A stretch of 64,000 nt of DNA from Actinomadura mexicana. GTDB taxonomy: Bacteria > Actinomycetota > Actinomycetes > Streptosporangiales > Streptosporangiaceae. The stretch covers positions 54,690 through 118,689 of the forward strand of contig NZ_FZNP01000022.1 in assembly GCF_900188105.1 (NCBI RefSeq), in the 5' to 3' direction. This document shows positions 45,078 to 53,811 of the stretch, in pieces. The notes under the pieces are model-generated. The model made no database searches. It was given only the letters and a program-made list of their open reading frames with translations, and was not told the DNA's origin. Made by a program: the position numbers and the translations under genes. Each line of letters starts with the position of its first letter. Position 1 is the stretch's first letter.

Positions 45078-46340
45078 ATGGCATCCCTCTCCGCGGTCCG
45101 GCGCGTCCGCGTGCACGCTCCGTGGTCGGCCGCGGCATGGCGCGACACGGTGTTCGTCGCCTCCGGGGTGCCGCTGCAGCTCGCCGGCTGGCTGATCCTC
45201 GGCTCCTTCTGGACGGTCTGGACACCGGTACGCGTGACGCCGGTCCTGCTGCTCACCGGCGCGTCGGTGGTCCTTCTGCTGCTCGCGCTGCGCCCGCTGA
45301 CGTCCTGGCAGCGGGAGCGGTGCTGGGCGGTGCTCGGCCTCGACATCCCGCGCATGCCCGACTTCGACGGCGGGCGCGCCTGGGACGTGCTGCGCGACCT
45401 CCGCTCGCCCGAGCTGTGGCGGGTGCTCCAGTACCACCTGCTGGCCGGGCCGTGCCTCGCCTTCGGCGGGCTGGTCGTGATCGCGGCGTGGGCGGCCGGG
45501 CTCGCCCTCGCCACGTCCGCGACCTACGCCTGGGCGGTGCACTCCACCGGCCCGCTGACAACCGGCCATCCGCAGCGCGTCGCCGTCCTCACCGCGGTCG
45601 GCGTGCTGCTCCTGGTCGCGGCGCCGTGGGCGGCGGCGGGTGTCCGGCGCCTGGACGCCCGCGCCGCCGCCGCGCTGCTCGGCCCCGACCGCGCGCAGGA
45701 GCTGCAGCGGCGCGTCGAGGACCTGGCCGAGAAGCGCGCCAGCGTGGTGGACGCCGCCGACATCGAGCGCCGCCGCATCGAGCGGGACCTGCACGACGGC
45801 GCCCAGCAGCGGCTCGTCTCCCTCGCGCTGAACCTCGGGCTGGCGCGCGAGACGCTCGACGGCGTCCCGGACGAGGCCATGCGCGTGATCGTGGAGGCGC
45901 ACGAGGAGGCCAAGGCGGCGCTGACCGAGCTGCGCGACCTGATCCGCGGCCTGCACCCCGCGGTGCTGGAGGACCGCGGCCTGGACGCCGCCCTGTCCGG
46001 TGTCGCCGCGCGGGTGCCGCTGCCCGTCCGGCTCCGCGTCGACATCGAGCCGCGCGCCTCCTCCACCGTCGAGGCCGTCGCCTACTTCGTCGTCTCCGAG
46101 GCGCTCACCAACGTGGTCAGGCACGCGCGCGCGAACGAGGTGGACGTCCGCGTGGCGCGCCGCGGCGACGCGCTGCTGGTGACCGTCCGCGACGACGGCG
46201 CGGGCGGCGCCGACCCGTCCGCCGGGACCGGCCTGACCGGGCTCGCCCGCCGCGTCCGGTCCGTGGACGGTACGTTCCGGATCACCAGCCCCGCGGGGGG
46301 CCCGACGACCGTCACCGTGGAGTTGCCGTGCGCATTGTGA
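45078..46340 (+). CDS. NarL-type sensor histidine kinase (DLHDGAQQR class)
   Basis: 420 aa. Membrane segments at about 35-55, 60-80, 130-155 and 170-190. HisKA_3 with H239 in RRIERDLHDGAQQRLVSLA, a helical LRDLIRGLHPAVLEDRGLDAAL, and HATPase VSEALTNVVRHARA and GTGLTGLARRV. ATG 45078 follows TACGGT and exactly 6 bases, indicating a leaderless start; ATG 45042 is 12 codons upstream without support. The last 13 bases overlap the response regulator. Confidence 0.92.
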   Translation: MASLSAVRRVRVHAPWSAAAWRDTVFVASGVPLQLAGWLILGSFWTVWTPVRVTPVLLLTGASVVLLLLALRPLTSWQRERCWAVLGLDIPRMPDFDGGRAWDVLRDLRSPELWRVLQYHLLAGPCLAFGGLVVIAAWAAGLALATSATYAWAVHSTGPLTTGHPQRVAVLTAVGVLLLVAAPWAAAGVRRLDARAAAALLGPDRAQELQRRVEDLAEKRASVVDAADIERRRIERDLHDGAQQRLVSLALNLGLARETLDGVPDEAMRVIVEAHEEAKAALTELRDLIRGLHPAVLEDRGLDAALSGVAARVPLPVRLRVDIEPRASSTVEAVAYFVVSEALTNVVRHARANEVDVRVARRGDALLVTVRDDGAGGADPSAGTGLTGLARRVRSVDGTFRITSPAGGPTTVTVELPCAL

Positions 46341-46975
46341 TCGCCGAGGACTCGGTCCTGCTGCGGGCGGGGCTGATCAAGCTCCTGGAGACCTCCGGGT
46401 TCGAGGTCGCCGCGGCCGTCGGCGAGGCCGAGGGGCTTCTCGCCGCCGTGCGCGAGCACCGGCCCGACGCGGCGATCGTGGACGTCCGGATGCCGCCCGG
46501 CTTCACCGACGAGGGCGTCCGCGCGGCGCTGGTGATGCGGCGCGAGACGCCTGAGACCGCGGTGCTGCTGCTGTCGCAGTACGTCGAGGAGCGGTACGCG
46601 GCGGACCTGCTGGCGACCAGCACCAGCGGGGTCGGCTACCTGCTCAAGGACCGCGTCGCGGACGTCTCGGTGTTCCTGGACGCGCTGCGCCGGGTCGCCT
46701 CGGGCGGCACCGCCCTGGATCCCGAGGTCGTCTCGCAGCTGCTGCTGCGCCGGCACCGCGACCCGCTCGACCGGCTCACCCCCCGCGAGAAGGAGGTGCT
46801 CGCCCTCATGGCCGAGGGCCGCTCCAACGCGGGCATCGCGGCAGCGCTGGTGGTGAGCGAGAGCGCGGTCGCCAAGCACATCAACAACATCTTCGCCAAG
46901 CTCGACCTCCCGCACGCCGAGGGCGACCACCGCCGCGTCCTCGCCGTGCTGCGCTTCCTGGGCGGCGAGGGGTGA
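46328..46975 (+). CDS. NarL/LuxR-family response regulator
   Basis: 215 aa. Receiver with ED at 7-8, phospho-acceptor D52 (AAIVDVRMPPGF), S in LLLSQYVE and K in YLLKDRVAD; LuxR helix-turn-helix LTPREKEVLALMAEGRSNAGIA, SESAVAKHINNIFAKL. GTG 46328 overlaps the kinase. The stop overlaps the DUF4097 gene (GTGA), making a three-gene operon. Signal unknown. Confidence 0.95.
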   Translation: MRIVIAEDSVLLRAGLIKLLETSGFEVAAAVGEAEGLLAAVREHRPDAAIVDVRMPPGFTDEGVRAALVMRRETPETAVLLLSQYVEERYAADLLATSTSGVGYLLKDRVADVSVFLDALRRVASGGTALDPEVVSQLLLRRHRDPLDRLTPREKEVLALMAEGRSNAGIAAALVVSESAVAKHINNIFAKLDLPHAEGDHRRVLAVLRFLGGEG

Positions 46976-47772
46976 CGGCCCCGGCCGCCCCGGTCCGGCC
47001 GAGGCGCCGCGCCGTCTGGATCGCGCTGGCGCTCGCGACGGCGCTGGCCGTGGTCTTGCCCACCGGGCTGCTGGCGTTCGGCCGGGCCGTCCAGCGGACC
47101 TCGACGTCCATGACCCCCTACCGGCACGCGATCCGGGAGGTGCGGCTCGACGTGAGCAGCGCCGAGGTCTCGATCGGGCCGGGATCGGACGGCGAGGCGC
47201 GCGTCTACAAGAATCTCCGCTGGGGGCCGAACCGGCCCGAGTTCACCGAGTCGCTGGTGGACGACGTCCTGTTCGTCACCTTCCGCTGCTCGGGGCCCGA
47301 CTGGCCGGGCACCGAATGCGGGGCGGACATCGACGTCCAGATCCCGGCCGGGACGCGCGTGTCGGCGGTCTCCGGCTCCGGGCGGATCGGCGTCCGCGGG
47401 GTGACCGGCGACCTCGACCTGCGGACCGGGTCCGGGCGGATCGACGTCACCGGCGCGCGCGGGCGGCTGCGGCTGCTGGCCCGCTCCGGTGAGATCAGGG
47501 GCCGCGCGCTCGCCGCACCCAAGACCCGGGCCGACGTGTCGTCGGGCGCCCTCGACCTCCGCTACGCCGAGCCGCCGGGCGCGGTGGACGCCTCCGCCGG
47601 CGCCGGCACCGTGAAGATCATCGTCCCGCCGGGCTCGCGCTACCGGGTCGCGGGGTGGACGGGCGCGGGCAGCGCCCACCTCAACCCGGCCGTCTACGAC
47701 GACCGCTCGGCCCGCCGGATCTCCGTCCGCAGCGGCTCGGGCGAGACCTACGTCGACTACCGCGATGACTAG
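46972..47772 (+). CDS. DUF4097-like beta-helix membrane protein
   Basis: 266 aa. One N-terminal membrane helix (WIALALATALAVVLPTGLLAFG, about 16-36), then a repetitive extracytoplasmic region of short beta-strands (VSGSGRIGVRGVTGDLDLRTGSGRIDV in segments, LLARSGEIRG, VDASAGAGTV, ISVRSGSGETYVDY), the DUF4097 right-handed beta-helix pattern. GTG 46972 overlaps the regulator stop. Proteins of this kind often sit in two-component operons and may sense or adjust envelope state; that role is inferred. Confidence 0.85.
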   Translation: MTAPAAPVRPRRRAVWIALALATALAVVLPTGLLAFGRAVQRTSTSMTPYRHAIREVRLDVSSAEVSIGPGSDGEARVYKNLRWGPNRPEFTESLVDDVLFVTFRCSGPDWPGTECGADIDVQIPAGTRVSAVSGSGRIGVRGVTGDLDLRTGSGRIDVTGARGRLRLLARSGEIRGRALAAPKTRADVSSGALDLRYAEPPGAVDASAGAGTVKIIVPPGSRYRVAGWTGAGSAHLNPAVYDDRSARRISVRSGSGETYVDYRDD

Positions 47773-48182
47773 GGCGAACGTCGCGATCCGGAGCGACGAG
47801 CATCACACCGGGCGGAGTTGCGTCATCGGTGTTCGGCCGGTTAACTGCTGACATGCCTTCCGTACGCCCGTGCCACGAGCACCGCCCGCCGATGCGGCGG
47901 GCCATGCGGCGTGCGTGCTGCCGGCGAATGTGTGACCGCTGAGGGCCCCCGCCTGAGACTCGCGCCCCGAAGCGAGCGAACTCCGACCCCCTGAGTCGCG
48001 CATGTGTTTCGAACGCCACCTGCTGAGCCACGCGCCGTACCCGCCCGGTCTCTCCTGACCCCGCGGCCCTGAGCGCGGGCGCCGCCCTGGCGCGTCCTCC
48101 GACATCCGGCGCATTCCGAACGCCGACCCGTCCCGAACGTCGCCGCCCGTCCGGCGGCCCCCGTCCGCATGGGTGATTCCCT
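47773..48182. other. 410-bp leader of the methionine importer operon
   Basis: No gene supported. An 8-bp hairpin GCCCGCCG / CGGCGGGC (47884-47902) may terminate the preceding operon. I looked for a SAM-sensing riboswitch, expected before metNIQ in some actinobacteria, and could not match the conserved SAM-I or SAM-IV core by eye. The remaining sequence is GC-rich with short inverted repeats only. Confidence 0.35.
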
Positions 48183-49205
48183 GTGATTCAGATCGAAAAA
48201 CTTCGTAAGGTCTACCGCGGCCGCGGCCGCGAGGTGGCCGCCGTCGACGGCGTCGACCTGACCGTCGCCGAGGGCGAGGTCTTCGGCGTGCTCGGCCGCA
48301 GCGGCGCCGGCAAGAGCACCCTGCTGCGCTGCGTCAACCTGCTGGAGCGCCCGGACGAGGGCCGCGTGGTGGTCGGCGGCCGGGACCTGCCGGCGCTGCG
48401 CGGCGGGGAGCTGCGCCGGGCGCGCCAGGGCATCGGCATGATCCACCAGCATTTCGGCCTGCTCGGCAGCAGGACCGTCGCCGGGAACGTCGCGTTCCCG
48501 CTGGAGGTCATGGGCGTACCGCGCGCCGAGCGGGCCGGGCGCGTCGCCGAGCTGCTGGACCTCGTCGGGCTCACCGAACACGCGAAGGCCCACCCGGCGC
48601 AGATCTCCGGCGGCCAGAAGCAGCGCGTCGGCATCGCCCGGGCGCTCGCCGGACGGCCGAAGGTGCTGCTGTCGGACGAGGCGACGTCGTCGCTCGACCC
48701 CGAGACGACCGCCTCGATCCTGGAGCTGCTGCGCGACCTCAACCGCCGGCTCGGCCTCACGATCCTGCTCATCACCCACGAGATGGACGTGGTGAAGCGC
48801 ATCTGCGACTCGGCCGCGGTCATGCGGGAGGGCCGGTTCACCGAGGCGGGGCCGGTGCCCGCGCTGCTCGCCCGTCCGGGCTCGGAGCTGGCGCGGGGCC
48901 TGTTCCCGCTGCCGCCCGCCGAGCCCCGCGACGGCACGACGCTGGTCGAGGTCACCTTCACCGGCGGCGCGACCGACGAGCCGTTCGTGTCGGCGCTCGC
49001 CCGCAGGTACGCGCTGGACGTCAACATCCTCGGCGGCGCCGTGGAGACGGTCGGCGGCGAGCGCGTCGGCCGGCTCCAGCTCGAACTGCCCGGCGACCCG
49101 GCGGGCAACGCCGCGCAGCTGGCGTTCCTGCGCGAGTCCGGCCTGGCCGTGCGGGTCGTGAACCCCGTGCAGGTCGTGAACCCCCTCCAGGAGGACCCCC
49201 GATGA
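48183..49205 (+). CDS. metN: methionine ABC transporter ATP-binding protein MetN
   Basis: 340 aa. Walker A GRSGAGKSTLLR, signature QISGGQKQRVGIA, Walker B VLLSDEATSSLD, switch His in LLITHEMDVV; the IHQHFGLL block is typical of MetN. The C-terminal ~90 residues form the NIL regulatory domain that binds methionine and causes transinhibition. GTG 48183 has only a weak ribosome site. It overlaps metI by ATGA. Confidence 0.96.
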   Translation: MIQIEKLRKVYRGRGREVAAVDGVDLTVAEGEVFGVLGRSGAGKSTLLRCVNLLERPDEGRVVVGGRDLPALRGGELRRARQGIGMIHQHFGLLGSRTVAGNVAFPLEVMGVPRAERAGRVAELLDLVGLTEHAKAHPAQISGGQKQRVGIARALAGRPKVLLSDEATSSLDPETTASILELLRDLNRRLGLTILLITHEMDVVKRICDSAAVMREGRFTEAGPVPALLARPGSELARGLFPLPPAEPRDGTTLVEVTFTGGATDEPFVSALARRYALDVNILGGAVETVGGERVGRLQLELPGDPAGNAAQLAFLRESGLAVRVVNPVQVVNPLQEDPR

Positions 49206-49858
49206 GCTGGGACGAGGTCATGCCGCTGCTGTGGCCCGCCACCCGCGAGACCCTCTACATGACCGGCGTCGCGACGCTGTTCACCGCCGTCCTCGGGCTC
49301 CTGCTCGGGGTGCTGCTGGTGATCACCGAGCGGGGCGGGCTGCTGCCCGCGCCGCCGGTCAACGGCGTGCTCGGCGTCGTGGTCAACATCGGCCGGTCGC
49401 TGCCGTTCCTGATCCTCATGGTGGCGATCATCCCGTTCACCCGGGCGGTCGTCGGCACCAGCATCGGCAACGCCGCCGCGATCGTCCCGCTGACCGTCGG
49501 CGCCATCCCGTTCTACGCGCGGCTCGTCGAGATCGCGCTGCGCGAGGTCGACCCGGGCGTCATCGCCGCGGCGGACGCGATGGGCGCCACCCGCCGCGAG
49601 ATCGTCGGCAAGGTCCTGCTGCGCGAGGCGCGGCCGGGCCTGGTGTCCGGGCTGACCGTCACCGTCATCGCGCTCATCGGCTACACGGCCATGGCCGGGA
49701 CGGTCGGCGGCGGCGGGCTCGGCAACCTCGCCGTCGTCTACGGCTACGAGCGCTTCGAGACCAAGGTCATGGTCTCCACCGTGGCGCTGCTGGTCGTCAT
49801 CGTCCTGATCATCCAGGCCGCGGGGGACCTCGTCGCCCGCCGGCTGACCCACAAGTAG
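49202..49858 (+). CDS. metI: methionine ABC transporter permease MetI
   Basis: 218 aa. Five hydrophobic segments, with the permease EAA loop at about 118-140 (AADAMGATRREIVGKVLLREARPG in part) that contacts MetN. NIGRSLPFLILMVAIIPFTR is typical of MetI. ATG 49202 overlaps the metN stop; metQ starts 37 bases downstream. Confidence 0.96.
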   Translation: MSWDEVMPLLWPATRETLYMTGVATLFTAVLGLLLGVLLVITERGGLLPAPPVNGVLGVVVNIGRSLPFLILMVAIIPFTRAVVGTSIGNAAAIVPLTVGAIPFYARLVEIALREVDPGVIAAADAMGATRREIVGKVLLREARPGLVSGLTVTVIALIGYTAMAGTVGGGGLGNLAVVYGYERFETKVMVSTVALLVVIVLIIQAAGDLVARRLTHK

Positions 49859-49895
49859 CACCGACCCCTCGGAACCGCAGAGAAAGGCACTCCTC

Positions 49896-50711
49896 GTGCT
49901 TCGCAGACTCACCGCCGCGCTGGCCTCCGTCACCCTCCTCGCGGGCCTCACCGCCTGCGGCTCCTCCTCGGCGTCCGACGATCCGGACGCCCCGCTCAAG
50001 GTCGCGGTCAACCCCGTCCCGCACGGCGACATCCTCAAGTACGTCAAGGACGACCTGGCGGGCAAGGCAGGGCTGAAGCTGGAGATCGTCACCTTCAGCG
50101 ACTACCAGCAGCCGAACACCGCGCTGAAGGAGAAGCAGGTCACCGCCAACTACTTCCAGCACGTGCCGTTCATGGAGGAGTTCGAGAAGAAGTCCGGGAC
50201 GAAGCTGGCGTTCGTCGCGCCCGTGCACCTGGAGCCCCTCGGCGTGTACTCGAAGAAGGTGAAGAGCCTGCAGGCCGTCCCGCAGGGCGCGACCGTCGCC
50301 GTGCCGAACGACCCGGCCAACGAGGGGCGCTCGCTGAAGCTGCTCGCCGCCAACGGCCTGATCACCCTCAAGCCGGACGCGCCGGCCAGCGCGACCGAGC
50401 GGGACGTCGCGAGCAACCCCAGGGGCCTGAGGTTCAAGCCGCTCAAGGCCGCGCAGCTGCCCCGCTCGCTGGAGGACGTCGACCTGTCGGTGATCAACGG
50501 CAACTACGCCATCGAGGCCGGGCTCGCCCCGAACAGGGACGCGCTCGCCGCCGAGAAGGCCGAGGGCAACCCCTACGCCAACGGCATCGTCACGCTGCCG
50601 GAGGACAAGGACGACCCGCGCGTGAAGAAGCTCGTCCAGCTGCTGCAGGGCCCCGAGGTGAAGAAGTTCGTCGAGGACAAGTACAAGGGGTCGGTGCTGA
50701 TCGCCTCCTGA
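49896..50711 (+). CDS. metQ: methionine-binding lipoprotein MetQ
   Basis: 271 aa. Lipoprotein signal with lipobox LTAC (cysteine about 21), then an NlpA/MetQ-type binding domain: VAVNPVPHGDILKYV, TANYFQHVPFMEEF, VAPVHLEPLGVYSKK, TVAVPNDPANEGRSLKLL, VINGNYAIEAG. It captures D/L-methionine outside the membrane for MetNI. GTG 49896 is used, with AAAGG about 10 bases upstream. It ends the importer operon. Confidence 0.95.
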   Translation: MLRRLTAALASVTLLAGLTACGSSSASDDPDAPLKVAVNPVPHGDILKYVKDDLAGKAGLKLEIVTFSDYQQPNTALKEKQVTANYFQHVPFMEEFEKKSGTKLAFVAPVHLEPLGVYSKKVKSLQAVPQGATVAVPNDPANEGRSLKLLAANGLITLKPDAPASATERDVASNPRGLRFKPLKAAQLPRSLEDVDLSVINGNYAIEAGLAPNRDALAAEKAEGNPYANGIVTLPEDKDDPRVKKLVQLLQGPEVKKFVEDKYKGSVLIAS

Positions 50712-50802
50712 TCCCGGGCCCGTTCCCCGAACCGCGGAAATCGGCGCGATCTGTCCGTCGGTCCTGATAGGACATGTGCCGACGATCAGGCGAAGGGGAC
50801 CC

Positions 50803-51777
50803 ATGGCCATTAATCAGCACCTTGAGGAATACGTCGGCCTGCCGGTGGCCACGTTCAACGAGGACACCGGCACCGAGGAGGAGGACGACGGCCGCGGCGC
50901 GGCCACCGATCCCGTCAGCGGGGAGGAGTTCCCGCCCGCGGGCGAGGCCGCCTGGTTCGTCGGCACCTCCTTCGACGAGGAGCCGTTCGGCGAGGTCTTC
51001 GCGCGGTTCCTGGAGACGGTCGACACCACCGAGGTGACGGCGCTGATCATCGGCTACTGGGGCGCGTCCTACGAGCTCGAACAGGTCCCCGACCCGGTGT
51101 CGCTGCTGACCGGGGCGGCCGCGTCCTTCCCGAAGCTGCGGTCGCTGTTCCTCGGTGACATCACCTTCGAGGAGGCGGAGATCTCCTGGATCGAGCACGC
51201 CGACATCACGCCCCTGTTCGCCGCGTTCCCCGGCCTGGAGCGGCTGGAGGTGCGCGGCGCGCAGGGGCTCGTCCTCGACCCGGTCAAGAGCGAGACGCTG
51301 AAGGTGCTGCGGTTCGAGTCCGGCGGGCTGCCGGCGCGGATCGTCCGCGCCGTCGGGGCCAGCGACCTGCCCAATCTGAGGCACCTCGACCTGTGGCTCG
51401 GCGAGGAGAACTACGGCGGCGACACCACCGTCGCGGACCTCGCCCCGTTCCTGTCCGGCGAGCGGCTGCCGGCGCTGCGCCACCTCGGCCTGGAGGACAG
51501 CGAGATCCAGGACGAGATCGCGGCGGCGGTCGCCGGTGCGCCCGTCGTCGCCCGGCTGGAGTCGCTGAGCCTGGCGATGGGCGTCCTGACCGACCAGGGC
51601 GCCGAGGCTCTGCTGGCCGGCCAGCCGCTCACCCACCTGCGCGAGCTGGACCTGCACCACCACTTCCTGTCCGACGCGATGGTCGAGCGGGTGCGGGCGG
51701 CGCTGCCCGGCGTCGAGGTCGACCTGGACTGCCAGTCGCCGGACGGCGACTGGCACTACATCGCGGTGTCCGAATGA
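50803..51777 (+). CDS. STM4015-family leucine-rich-repeat-like protein, copy A
   Basis: 324 aa. An N-terminal acidic variable region (about 20-60) is followed by a leucine-rich-repeat-like solenoid: FPKLRSLFLGDI, FPGLERLEVRGAQ, LKVLRFESGGLP, LPNLRHLDLWLG, LPALRHLGLEDSEIQ, VVARLESLSLAMG, LTHLRELDLHHHF. The last residues are YIAVSE, also ending copy B as YVAVSE. ATG 50803 has AAGGGG at 5 bases. STM4015 proteins belong to an uncharacterised cassette first named from Salmonella loci STM4011-4015. First gene of the cassette; a GTCCT-GAT-AGGAC repeat lies at 50761-50773. Confidence 0.88.
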   Translation: MAINQHLEEYVGLPVATFNEDTGTEEEDDGRGAATDPVSGEEFPPAGEAAWFVGTSFDEEPFGEVFARFLETVDTTEVTALIIGYWGASYELEQVPDPVSLLTGAAASFPKLRSLFLGDITFEEAEISWIEHADITPLFAAFPGLERLEVRGAQGLVLDPVKSETLKVLRFESGGLPARIVRAVGASDLPNLRHLDLWLGEENYGGDTTVADLAPFLSGERLPALRHLGLEDSEIQDEIAAAVAGAPVVARLESLSLAMGVLTDQGAEALLAGQPLTHLRELDLHHHFLSDAMVERVRAALPGVEVDLDCQSPDGDWHYIAVSE

Positions 51778-51790
51778 GCGGGGTGTCCGA

Positions 51791-52744
51791 ATGATCCAGG
51801 AACGCCTCTCCACCTTCGCGGGGCTGCCGGTCCGCACCTTCGACGGCGAGCCGGACGGCCCGCTGCCCGAGCCGGGGGACGTGGCCTGGGGCGTCTACCA
51901 CCACGTCCACGACAACGGCGTGTGGGGCGCGGAGGTCCCCGAGAACCTCGACCGCCTCCTGAAGACGGTCGACACCACGAAGGTCACCCACCTTGTCATC
52001 GGCTTCTGGGGGTTCACCCGCGAGGAGTTCGACCCGGTGGGGTGGCTGGTGGACAACGCCGGGCGGTTCCCCCGCCTGCGCGCGCTGTTCTTCGGCGACA
52101 TCCTCGACTGGGAATGCCACATCTCCTGGATCCAGAACGGCGACATCTCGCCGCTGTTCGACGCCTATCCGGGGCTGGAGCACTTCGAGATCCGCGGCGC
52201 GTCCGACCTGCGGTTCGAGCCGCTGCGCCACGAGCGGCTGAAGGTGCTGCGGATCGAGTCCGGCGGGCTGCCGGTCGAGGTCGTGCGGGCGGTCGCGGGC
52301 GGCGACCTGCCCGCGCTGGAGCACCTGGACCTGTGGATCGGCTCGGACCAGCACGGAGGGTCGTCTTCGGCCGAGGACTTCGCGCCCATCCTCACCGGGG
52401 AGCGGTTCCCGTCCCTGAAGCACCTCGGCCTGGAGAACGGCCCGTTCCAGGACGAGCTGGCGGAGGCCCTGGCGAGCGCCCCGGTCGTCGCCCGGCTGGA
52501 GTCGCTCAGCCTGGCCATGGGGATGCTGTCCGACCGGGGGGCGGAGGCGCTGCTGTCCGGGCAGCCCCTCACCCACCTGCGCAGCCTCGATCTGCACCAC
52601 GCCTTCCTGAGCGAGCCCATGGCCGAACGGCTCCGGGCGGCGCTGCCCGGCGTCGAACTCGATCTCGAGGACGCGCTGGGGGAGGCGTCGTGGGTGGGTC
52701 GGGAATGGGCTTTCAGCGACTCCTACGTCGCGGTGTCGGAATGA
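51791..52744 (+). CDS. STM4015-family leucine-rich-repeat-like protein, copy B
   Basis: 317 aa. Same repeat pattern as copy A: FPRLRALFFGDI, YPGLEHFEIRGAS, LKVLRIESGGLP, LPALEHLDLWIG, FPSLKHLGLENG, VVARLESLSLAMG, LTHLRSLDLHHAF, ending SDSYVAVSE. The two copies diverge in the N-terminal 60 residues but align along the solenoid, so this is a tandem duplication. The 13-base gap repeats GGTGTCCGAATGA found at the end of copy A. The stop overlaps the STM4014 start (ATGA). Probable role is a binding scaffold or a substrate of the downstream enzymes; not known. Confidence 0.88.
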   Translation: MIQERLSTFAGLPVRTFDGEPDGPLPEPGDVAWGVYHHVHDNGVWGAEVPENLDRLLKTVDTTKVTHLVIGFWGFTREEFDPVGWLVDNAGRFPRLRALFFGDILDWECHISWIQNGDISPLFDAYPGLEHFEIRGASDLRFEPLRHERLKVLRIESGGLPVEVVRAVAGGDLPALEHLDLWIGSDQHGGSSSAEDFAPILTGERFPSLKHLGLENGPFQDELAEALASAPVVARLESLSLAMGMLSDRGAEALLSGQPLTHLRSLDLHHAFLSEPMAERLRAALPGVELDLEDALGEASWVGREWAFSDSYVAVSE

Positions 52745-53811
52745 CGCTCGCGGTGGTCGGCACCCCCGGCGACCGGCGTCCCGCGCTGTTCGCCGCGGCG
52801 TGCCGGTCCGCCGGGCTGCGCGAGCCGCGGCTCGTGCCCTGGACGGACGTGCTGCGCGGCGCCCCGCTCTCCTTCGGGGCGGGCGAGGCGGTCCGCGTCG
52901 ACTCGCCCGGCGAGGACCCCGAGGCCGACGCGCTGCTGCGCGGTCCCGGCGCGCCCGAGCGGGTGGGCGGCGGGGCGCGCTGGCACCGGACGTTCACGGC
53001 GGCGCTGCGGCGGCTGTCGTCGGCCGCGTCGGCGTCCGGTGCGCGCCTCCTCGGCGACGTCGAGGAGATCGCGGTCATGTTCGACAAGCGGCTGACCCAC
53101 GCCCGCCTTCTCTCCGCGGGCGTCCCCGTCCCGGCCGCCCTGCCCGAGGTCACCGGGTACGGGGAGCTCCGTTCCCGGATGGACGAGGCAGGCGAGCGGC
53201 GGGTGTTCGTGAAGCCGGCGCACGGCTCGTCCGCCTCCGGGGTGGTCGCGCTCCAGACCGCCCCGGGCCGCGTGCGGGCCGTGACGTCGGCCTTCCTGGC
53301 AGGCGACCGGCTGCTCAACTCGCTGCGCGTCCGCTCGTACGAGACCGAGGACGAGGTCGCGACGCTGATCGACCTGCTCGCGCCGGACGGCCTGCACGTC
53401 GAGCGGTGGCTGCCTAAGGCGGCGCTCGGCGGGCGCGTGTTCGACCTGCGCGTCGTCGTCACCGCCGGCGAGCCCACGCACGCGGTCGTCCGCACCAGCC
53501 GGACCCCGATGACCAACCTGCACCTGGGCGGTGCCAGGGGAGACCTGGGGGCGGTGCGGCGCGCGCTCGGGGAGGGCGGCTGGAAGCGGGCCCTGGACGT
53601 GTGCGCGCGGGCCGCCGCCTGCTTCCCGGGCAGCCCGATGGTCGGCGTCGACCTGCTCGTGGGATTCGGGCTGAAGCGGTTCGCGGTGTGCGAGGTGAAC
53701 GCCTTCGGTGACCTGCTCCCCGGGCTGACCGGCCTGTCCGGAAGCTCCGCTGAGGGACTGGACACCTACGGCGCCCAGGTCAGGGCGATGGCGCACGCAT
53801 GCACGACATGA
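52741..53811 (+). CDS. STM4014-family protein, ATP-grasp-like
   Basis: 356 aa. The arrangement of K158 in VFVKPAHGSSASGVVAL, E221 in HVERWL, R237 in FDLRVVV, D304 in VGVDLLVG and E318/N320 in CEVNAFGD fits an ATP-grasp ligase active site (ATP-binding Lys, Glu, Arg; metal Asp, Glu, Asn). ATP-grasp enzymes form amide or ester bonds via acyl-phosphates; in RiPP pathways they modify peptides. The family is annotated only as STM4014. ATG 52741 overlaps the preceding stop. Confidence 0.85.
   Translation: MTLAVVGTPGDRRPALFAAACRSAGLREPRLVPWTDVLRGAPLSFGAGEAVRVDSPGEDPEADALLRGPGAPERVGGGARWHRTFTAALRRLSSAASASGARLLGDVEEIAVMFDKRLTHARLLSAGVPVPAALPEVTGYGELRSRMDEAGERRVFVKPAHGSSASGVVALQTAPGRVRAVTSAFLAGDRLLNSLRVRSYETEDEVATLIDLLAPDGLHVERWLPKAALGGRVFDLRVVVTAGEPTHAVVRTSRTPMTNLHLGGARGDLGAVRRALGEGGWKRALDVCARAAACFPGSPMVGVDLLVGFGLKRFAVCEVNAFGDLLPGLTGLSGSSAEGLDTYGAQVRAMAHACTT

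Noticed and set aside
47773..48182. SAM riboswitch before metN
   Set aside because: I could not match the conserved SAM-I or SAM-IV core by eye; left as an unassigned leader.
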